A DNA stretch of 39,923 nucleotides from Alphaproteobacteria bacterium (GTDB lineage Bacteria > Pseudomonadota > Alphaproteobacteria > Rickettsiales > SXRF01), in the NCBI GenBank assembly GCA_020054105.1, contig JAGVLW010000078.1, positions 1-39,923 on the forward strand. Direction: 5' to 3'. Below the pieces are notes generated by a model. It was not told the origin of the DNA. It ran no database searches and saw only the letters and a list, made by a program, of their open reading frames with translations. A program made the position numbers and the translations under genes. Below, in pieces: positions 34,879-39,923 of this stretch; position 1 is the first letter of the stretch, and every line of letters begins with the position of its first letter.

Positions 34879-37353
34879 ATGACCGACCAGAACGACTCGA
34901 TGAAAAAAGAAACGCTGAAGGTGGCCAATCCTTCGAGGCTCTCGCTGACCAAAACCGTCGAAAGCGGCAAGGTAAAGCAGAACTTCACCCACGGCCGCTC
35001 GAAAACGGTCACGGTCGAGGTGCGCAAAACCCGCACTTTCGCCCAGAGCGCCGGCGGCATGGTCGAGGTTAAGGCGCAGCCAGGATCGCTTCCCGGCGCC
35101 CCGGCCGATCCGTTTAATGACGACGAATCGCTGCGGCATCTCACCGCCGAGGAAAAACAGGCGCGGCTGAAAGCACTCAAGATCGCCGAGGAACAATTGC
35201 GTTTCGCCACCGAACGCGCCAAGGAAGAGCCGCAATATGCCGCTCCCTCCGAAGCGCCGGCGGCAGATCAGGCTGAAATCAATCTCAGCCCGTCGGGCAT
35301 CGTCACACCCAAAAAACAGCCGCCCGCTCCCGCCGACATTGTCGTCGTCGAGAACGGAAAAAAACCGCTCACCAAGCCGCATCATACCGGCGAGGAAGAG
35401 GAAGCGGCGCAGAAAAACAAAGGCGGCAAGCTCAAGCTCAAAGGCGTCGACGACCGCCGCTCTTCGGGAAAAATCTCCATCAACCAGGCGCTCTCCAACA
35501 TCGAGGAGCAGCGCGTGCGCTCGCTCGCCTCGATCCGCCGCGCCCGCGAAAAAGCCATCAAGAAGGCGCAGGGACATCATGTCGAATCGGAAAAAGTCAT
35601 CCGCGACGTCGTTATTCCCGAAGCCATCACCGTGCAGGAGCTCGCCAACCGCATGGCCGAGCGCACCGTCGACGTCATCAAGGCGCTGATGAAACTCGGC
35701 ATGATGGTCACCGCCACCCAATCGATCGACGCCGATACGGCGGAGCTGGTGGTCGGCGAGTTCGGCCATAAATTCAAGCGCGTTACCGAAGGCGACGTCG
35801 AGAACGTGCTCAAGGCCGACGAGCAGGAAGACGCCGCCAACCTCAAGCCGCGCCCGCCCGTCGTTACCATCATGGGCCATGTCGATCACGGCAAAACCTC
35901 GCTGCTCGACGCACTGCGCAAAACCGACGTCGCGGCGAAAGAAGCCGGCGGCATCACCCAGCATATCGGCGCTTACCAGGTTGAAGTTTCCGGCGGCCAG
36001 AAAGTCACCTTCCTCGATACGCCCGGTCACGAAGCCTTCACCGCCATGCGCGCCCGCGGCGCCAAGATCACCGACATCGTCGTGCTGGTCGTCGCCGCCG
36101 ATGACGGCATCATGGCGCAGACGAAAGAAGCGATCAGCCATGCGAAAGCGGCCGGCGTGCCTATCGTCGTCGCCGTCAATAAAATCGACAAGCCCGGCGC
36201 CGATTCCTCGCGCGTCAAGCAGGAACTGATGCAATACGAGCTCGTCCCCGAGGAATTCGGCGGCGACACCATCGTCGTTGAAGTCTCGGCCAAGACCGGC
36301 CAGAATCTCGACAAGCTCGTCGAAATATTGCTGCTGCAGGCGGAAGTGTTGGAGCTCAAAGCCAACCCCGACCGCTTAAGCAGCGGCGTGGTAGTGGAAG
36401 CCAAGCTCGACCAGGGCAAAGGCGTGATGACCACCATTCTCGTCCAGCGCGGCACGCTGAAAGTGGGCGACATCGTGGTGGCCGGCCCGGCCTACGGCAA
36501 GGTGCGTACGCTGATCGACGATAAGGGAATGCCCCTGCAACAAGCCATTCCCGGAATGCCGGTGGTCATACTCGGCCTGAGCCAGGCCCCGGAAGCCGGC
36601 GATACCTACTCGGTGGTCGAGAACGAAAAAACCGCCCGCGACATCGCCGAATACCGCGAACGGCGCATCCGCGAACAGGCGGTTATCACATCGACGCGCT
36701 CGGTGGAAAATCTGTTCGGCGCCGCCGCCGGAACCAACGCCAAGGAACTGCCCGTCATCATCAAGGGCGACGTGCAGGGCTCGGTGGAAGCCATCGCCGG
36801 CTCGCTTGCCAAATATTCGGGCGACGAGGTGGCCGTGCGTGTGCTGCATAGCGGCGTCGGCGCCATCACCGAATCGGACATCACGCTGGCCAAAGCCACC
36901 GGCGCGATGATCATCGCCTTCAACGTGCGCGCCGCCCCCAAAGCTAAGGAGATGGCCGCCAAGGAAAAAGTCAACATCCGCTACTACTCGATCATTTACA
37001 ACGTCGTCGACGATGTGAAGGCGGCGCTGTCGGGCATGCTCTCGCCGACGCTCAAGGAAAACTTCCTGGGCTACGCCGAAATCCGTGAAGTATTCAACAT
37101 CAGCAAGGCCGGTAAAGTCGCCGGCTGCATGGTGACCGACGGCGTCATCAAGCGCGGCTGCAAAGTCCGCCTGCTGCGCGACAGCATCGTGATCCACGAA
37201 GGCACGCTCAAAACCCTCAAACGCTTCAAAGACGAAGTGAAGGAAGTGAAAAGCGGCCTGGAATGCGGCATGGCCTTCGAGAATTACGAGGACATCCGCC
37301 AGGGCGACCAGATCGAATGTTTCGAGGTCGAGGAATTGGCGAGGACGGTATAG
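34879..37353 (+). CDS. infB: Translation initiation factor IF-2
   Basis: A GTPase that places fMet-tRNA on the 30S subunit and promotes subunit joining. 824 residues. A charged variable N-terminal region (about 1-240), IF2_N-type fold ([19 protein letters not shown]), then the G domain: [15 protein letters not shown] (G1, 333-347), DTPGHEAF (G3), NKIDKPGAD (G4), VSAKTGQN (G5). Domains II-IV follow, with the C-terminal [21 protein letters not shown] signature. The ribosome site at ATG 34879 is weak. The stop codon TAG touches the first unit of a snap-back element. Confidence 0.98.
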   Translation: MTDQNDSMKKETLKVANPSRLSLTKTVESGKVKQNFTHGRSKTVTVEVRKTRTFAQSAGGMVEVKAQPGSLPGAPADPFNDDESLRHLTAEEKQARLKALKIAEEQLRFATERAKEEPQYAAPSEAPAADQAEINLSPSGIVTPKKQPPAPADIVVVENGKKPLTKPHHTGEEEEAAQKNKGGKLKLKGVDDRRSSGKISINQALSNIEEQRVRSLASIRRAREKAIKKAQGHHVESEKVIRDVVIPEAITVQELANRMAERTVDVIKALMKLGMMVTATQSIDADTAELVVGEFGHKFKRVTEGDVENVLKADEQEDAANLKPRPPVVTIMGHVDHGKTSLLDALRKTDVAAKEAGGITQHIGAYQVEVSGGQKVTFLDTPGHEAFTAMRARGAKITDIVVLVVAADDGIMAQTKEAISHAKAAGVPIVVAVNKIDKPGADSSRVKQELMQYELVPEEFGGDTIVVEVSAKTGQNLDKLVEILLLQAEVLELKANPDRLSSGVVVEAKLDQGKGVMTTILVQRGTLKVGDIVVAGPAYGKVRTLIDDKGMPLQQAIPGMPVVILGLSQAPEAGDTYSVVENEKTARDIAEYRERRIREQAVITSTRSVENLFGAAAGTNAKELPVIIKGDVQGSVEAIAGSLAKYSGDEVAVRVLHSGVGAITESDITLAKATGAMIIAFNVRAAPKAKEMAAKEKVNIRYYSIIYNVVDDVKAALSGMLSPTLKENFLGYAEIREVFNISKAGKVAGCMVTDGVIKRGCKVRLLRDSIVIHEGTLKTLKRFKDEVKEVKSGLECGMAFENYEDIRQGDQIECFEVEELARTV

Positions 37354-37420
37354 TGCCTCGTGATTCGTGCCTAGTGCCTCGTAAAGGTTTTCTAGGCACG
37401 AGGCACAAGGCACAAGGCAC
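37353..37420. repeat. Heptamer snap-back element between infB and rbfA
   Basis: The left arm at 37353-37380 is four 7-mers (GTGCCTC, GTGATTC, GTGCCTA, GTGCCTC). The right arm at 37393-37420 is four (TAGGCAC, GAGGCAC, AAGGCAC twice). The first G is the last base of the infB stop codon. It fills almost the whole gap to rbfA. Confidence 0.9.
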
Positions 37421-37427
37421 ATAAAAT

Positions 37428-37841
37428 ATGAAAAATCCGCACGATCTATTCTCCAGTAAACCCGCAACCAACCAGCGCCCGCTTAAAGTAGGCGAGGAAA
37501 TCCGCCGCGCCATCTCCGGTATTTTCCTGCGCGGCGAAGTGCATTCGATCGATTTGTTCGGCGCCTCGATCACCGTGTCGGAAGTGCGCGTGAGCCCGGA
37601 TATGAAAAATGCCTCGGTGTTCATCATGCCGCTGGCCGGCGAGCAGAAAAAAGAAAAGCTGGAGGCGCTGCGCGTCGCCGCCCCCGAAATCCGCTACCTC
37701 GCTTCCAAGAAACTCAAGCTGCGCTATATGCCCAAGCTGCATTTCGAACTGGATAATTCCTTCGACGAGGCGCAGCGCATCAATATTTTGCTGCAAAAAC
37801 CGGAAGTGGCGCGGGATTTAGTGAAGGAGATGAAGGATTAA
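37428..37841 (+). CDS. rbfA: 30S ribosome-binding factor RbfA
   Basis: A cold-shock-related 30S maturation factor with a KH fold. 137 residues. The motif VSEVRVSPDMKNASVFIMPL is the family core, followed by LRYMPKLHFELDNSFDEAQRINILL. ATG 37428 lies 7 bases after a snap-back element and lacks a clear ribosome site, so expression may depend on read-through from infB. A further snap-back element starts directly after its stop. Confidence 0.95.
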   Translation: MKNPHDLFSSKPATNQRPLKVGEEIRRAISGIFLRGEVHSIDLFGASITVSEVRVSPDMKNASVFIMPLAGEQKKEKLEALRVAAPEIRYLASKKLKLRYMPKLHFELDNSFDEAQRINILLQKPEVARDLVKEMKD

Positions 37842-37842
37842 T

Positions 37843-37905
37843 AGATGAAAGATGAGCAGATAATCTTATCTAATCATCCTTCATCCCCATCATCTTTTAT
37901 CATTC
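37843..37905. repeat. Snap-back element between rbfA and the conserved start of truB
   Basis: The left part (37843-37866) has repeated AGATGA words, the right part (37872-37905) repeated CATCNN words in reverse-complementary order, with a short middle. The units are more degenerate than in the other copies, mostly 7 bases. It covers the gap to the family-conserved truB start at 37908. Confidence 0.7.
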
Positions 37906-38804
37906 CCATGAACGGCTGGATCATTCTCGATAAACCAAGCGGCATTACCTCCGCCCATGCGGTGGCGAAGGTCAAGCGGCTGCTCAAGCCTTCAAAAATC
38001 GGCCATGCCGGGACGCTCGACCCGTTGGCGTCGGGGCTGCTGCCGCTGGCGCTGGGCGAGGCGACCAAAACCGTCGCCTACCTGATGGACGCGTCGAAAG
38101 CCTATACATTCACCGTGCGCTGGGGCAGCGAAACCGACACGGACGACAGCGAAGGCAAAGTTACGGCAATCTCTGAAAAACGCCCGCTAAACGACGAAAT
38201 AATAGCGATTTTACCGGAATTTACCGGCAAAATCCAGCAAACGCCGCCTTGCTATTCGGCCATTAAGGTCGATGGGGAAAGGGCCTATGATCTGGCGCGG
38301 GCGGGCGAAACCGTGACGCTCAAAGCCAGGGAAGTGCGGGTGGATTCGCTACAATTACTAACCACCCCCTCCCTAACCCTCCCCCCTCAAGGGGGAGGGG
38401 ATTTTACGACCTTCCTTTGCCATTGCGGCAAGGGGACGTATATACGCTCGCTGGCGCGCGATATGGGGCGCAGGCTGGGCTGCTACGGCCATGTTACCGC
38501 GCTTAGGCGCATAAAACTGGGGAAATTCGACGAAAACCAGGCGATTTTGCTGGAAAACCTCGAAGAAATAGTGCATAAGGGCGAGCTTGGTTTTTTACAA
38601 CCGGTGGCATCTGCGCTGGACGACATCCCGGCAGTACCCGTCACCGCCGACCAAGCCGCTTCGCTCATGCGCGGCCAAGCTATCGCATTTCCCCCCGGGA
38701 ACCCTGCCGCAACGCTTGCCGCCATGCATGATGGCACACTCATCGCCATTTGCGAATCGGCCCAAGGTCGGATGAAACCAAGACGTGTGTTTAATCTCAC
38801 GTGA
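37845..38804 (+). CDS. truB: tRNA pseudouridine(55) synthase
   Basis: Makes pseudouridine 55 in the T loop of tRNAs. The conserved domain begins at Met22 (ATG 37908, MNGWIILDKPSGITSA). The catalytic Asp is in HAGTLDPLASGLLPLALGEATK. YSAIKVDGERAYDLAR and GTYIRSLARDMGRRLG are family motifs. ATG 37845 is chosen because AAGGA sits 7 bases before it, while ATG 37908 has no ribosome site; residues 1-21 would then be repeat-encoded. A second insertion, at about residues 172-187 (PSLTLPPQGGG), is encoded by a REP-like hairpin. Length is 319, or 298 from the inner start. The stop TGA lies within the next snap-back element. Confidence 0.93.
   Translation: MKDEQIILSNHPSSPSSFIIPMNGWIILDKPSGITSAHAVAKVKRLLKPSKIGHAGTLDPLASGLLPLALGEATKTVAYLMDASKAYTFTVRWGSETDTDDSEGKVTAISEKRPLNDEIIAILPEFTGKIQQTPPCYSAIKVDGERAYDLARAGETVTLKAREVRVDSLQLLTTPSLTLPPQGGGDFTTFLCHCGKGTYIRSLARDMGRRLGCYGHVTALRRIKLGKFDENQAILLENLEEIVHKGELGFLQPVASALDDIPAVPVTADQAASLMRGQAIAFPPGNPAATLAAMHDGTLIAICESAQGRMKPRRVFNLT
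38364..38400. repeat. REP-like GC hairpin in frame inside truB
   Basis: CCCTCCCCC (38377-38385) pairs with GGGGGAGGG (38391-38399), or the outer CCCCTCCC (38366-38373) pairs instead. It shares CCCTAACCCT and the overall order with the intergenic element at 20584-20620. It adds a PSLTLPPQGGG segment to TruB without breaking the frame. Confidence 0.85.
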
Positions 38805-38866
38805 TTCGTGCCTAGTGCCTTGTGCCTCGTAAAAAACGAAGCACGAAACTCGAAGCACGAGGCACG
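38801..38866. repeat. Heptamer snap-back element between truB and rpsO
   Basis: The left arm at 38801-38828 is four 7-mers (GTGATTC, GTGCCTA, GTGCCTT, GTGCCTC). The right arm at 38836-38866 has ACGAAGC, ACGAAAC, TCGAAGC and ACGAGGC plus ACG. The first unit contains the truB stop TGA. The element ends 22 bases before rpsO and leaves room for its ribosome site. Confidence 0.9.
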
Positions 38867-38888
38867 TTATTTAGAAAGGAAAGCTACG

Positions 38889-39161
38889 ATGTCGCTTAAA
38901 GCTGAAGCCAAGAAAGACGCGATCATTAAAAAATTCGCCACCGCCAAGGACGATACCGGCTCGCCGGAAGTTCAGGTTGCGCTTTTGACCGCGCGCATCA
39001 ATTACCTGACGGAACATTTCGCCAGCCACAAGAACGATCACCATTCCCGCCGCGGTCTGCTGATCATGGTTGGCCGCCGCCGTCGCCTGCTCGATTATCT
39101 CAAGAAGATCGACAGCGAGCGTTACGAAGGCGTGATCAAGAAATTGAATATTAGGAAATAG
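38889..39161 (+). CDS. rpsO: 30S ribosomal protein S15
   Basis: A primary-binding 30S protein that also contacts 23S rRNA in a bridge. 90 residues, standard. Motifs: [22 protein letters not shown] and [31 protein letters not shown] provides a strong ribosome site before ATG 38889. It precedes pnp, the usual order, in which PNPase can process the rpsO transcript. Snap-back elements flank it on both sides. Confidence 0.98.
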   Translation: MSLKAEAKKDAIIKKFATAKDDTGSPEVQVALLTARINYLTEHFASHKNDHHSRRGLLIMVGRRRRLLDYLKKIDSERYEGVIKKLNIRK

Positions 39162-39162
39162 T

Positions 39163-39238
39163 GTGACTCGTGATTAGTGACTCGTGACTCGTAAGAAATA
39201 CCTTCACGAATCACAAGCCACGAGCCACGAATCACGAA
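39163..39238. repeat. Heptamer snap-back element between rpsO and pnp
   Basis: The left arm at 39163-39190 is four 7-mers (GTGACTC, GTGATTA, GTGACTC twice). The right arm at 39204-39238 is five (TCACGAA, TCACAAG, CCACGAG, CCACGAA, TCACGAA). In E. coli the rpsO-pnp gap holds a terminator and an RNase III hairpin that controls pnp; this element occupies the same place. Confidence 0.9.
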
Positions 39239-39271
39239 ATCATTGTAGGAAAGAAAGAGAGATATATTTAA

Positions 39272-39923
39272 ATGTTTACCATCACCAAGAAATCCATCGA
39301 ATGGGGCGAACGCACCCTGACGCTCGAAACCGGCCGCGTTGCCCGCCAGGCCGACGGCGCCGTGCTCGCGACCTACGGCAACACCGTCGTGCTCTGCACC
39401 GTGGTGGGCGCCAAAAAGCCGAAAGCGGATGTCGATTTCTTCCCGCTGACCGTCAACTATCAGGAAAAAGCCTTCGCAGCCGGTAAGATCCCCGGCGGCT
39501 TCTTCAAGCGCGAAGGCCGTCCGACCGAAAAGGAAGTGCTCACCTCGCGCCTGATCGACCGCCCGATCCGCCCGCTTTTCCCGGACGGATTCTATAACGA
39601 AGTGCAGGTCGTCTGCACGCTGCTGTCGCACGATCTGGTCAACGATCCCGACATGGTCGCCCTCATCGGCGCATCGGCGGCGCTGACCATCTCCGGCGTT
39701 CCCTTCATGGGCCCGATTGCCGGCGCGCGTGTCGGCTACGCTGAAGGCCAGTATATCCTCAACCCTTCCAAGCCTGAAATCGAAGAAGGCCAGCTCGACC
39801 TCGTCGTCGCCGGCACGCAGAGCTCGGTGCTGATGGTGGAATCCGAAGCGCGAGAACTCTCCGAAGAAGTGATGCTCGGCGCCGTCATGTATGGCCACCG
39901 CGAAATGCAATCGGTCATCGGCC
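39272..39923 (+). CDS. pnp: Polyribonucleotide nucleotidyltransferase, 5' part
   Basis: A 3'-to-5' phosphorolytic exoribonuclease of the degradosome. 217 codons are visible and the frame runs off the right edge. The first RNase PH domain is recognisable: [44 protein letters not shown] and [19 protein letters not shown] purine-rich AGGAAAGAAAGAGAG tract precedes ATG 39272. A snap-back hairpin lies between rpsO and this start, where pnp autoregulation acts in other bacteria. Confidence 0.97.
   Translation, partial: MFTITKKSIEWGERTLTLETGRVARQADGAVLATYGNTVVLCTVVGAKKPKADVDFFPLTVNYQEKAFAAGKIPGGFFKREGRPTEKEVLTSRLIDRPIRPLFPDGFYNEVQVVCTLLSHDLVNDPDMVALIGASAALTISGVPFMGPIAGARVGYAEGQYILNPSKPEIEEGQLDLVVAGTQSSVLMVESEARELSEEVMLGAVMYGHREMQSVIG

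Noticed and set aside
34864..36234. Long minus-strand frame opposite infB
   Set aside because: Antisense shadow of IF-2 with repetitive Gly/Asp/His composition and no motifs.
37353..39238. CRISPR array
   Set aside because: Repeats are 7 bp tandem units in inverted arms with no unique spacers of constant length, and no cas genes are nearby.

Overview
The window is a gene-dense, GC-rich chromosomal segment of an alphaproteobacterium. Supporting evidence is 5-aminolevulinate synthase (hemA) coupled to ctaA, a rickettsial 17 kDa-antigen-type glycine-zipper lipoprotein, glnE next to bcp, tyrS divergent from anmK, a dnaN-recF-gyrB block and the rimP-nusA-infB-rbfA-truB-rpsO-pnp operon. The order cannot be fixed by eye. 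All calls come from reading the sequence and translations; no database search was run.

Layout. 1-4250: replication genes dnaN (5' end outside the window), recF, gyrB. 4367-7314: an orphan gene, then convergent scpA (methylmalonyl-CoA mutase). 7457-10859: five poorly characterised genes, including a pseudopilin and a two-hairpin membrane protein. 11161-20468: bcp and glnE (minus), a large AsmA/YhdP-like protein, tyrS (minus), anmK. 20469-25287: palindromic repeats, a small secreted twin-CX3C protein, the ctaA-hemA pair (minus), a divergent orphan heme-copper-oxidase-like subunit and a glycine-rich membrane orphan. 25637-31911: lipoprotein, fabI-aroC, an orphan, xth-hisI, a ubiquinone-type FAD monooxygenase and two small orphans. 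31908-32649: a UPF0434 protein, tRNA-Gly(GCC) and a single-TM tail protein. 32777-39923: the translation/transcription operon, with pnp running off the right edge.

Three layers of non-coding structure stand out. (1) PhoB-type boxes (7-bp half-sites repeating every 11 bp) lie upstream of five genes, and all five are orphans of unknown function: 4367, 9858, 20749, 24772(-) and 28067(-). The site before 20749 has four half-sites in exact 11-bp phase and a -10 at the canonical distance. This suggests a phosphate-starvation regulon of unknown secreted and membrane proteins. (2) Eight snap-back elements have arms made of tandem 7-mers (once 8-mers). The unit sequence differs from copy to copy but the arms always complement each other. 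They fill all four gaps between infB and pnp, lie in frame inside ctaA, form the N-terminus of recF and probably truB, and supply stop codons for neighbours. (3) Two copies of a 102-nt element (8109-8210 and 31193-31294) share a 49-nt module and two hairpins whose stems differ in sequence but keep their pairing, which is the signature of selection on structure. A separate G/C-rich REP-like family also occurs both between genes and in frame inside truB.
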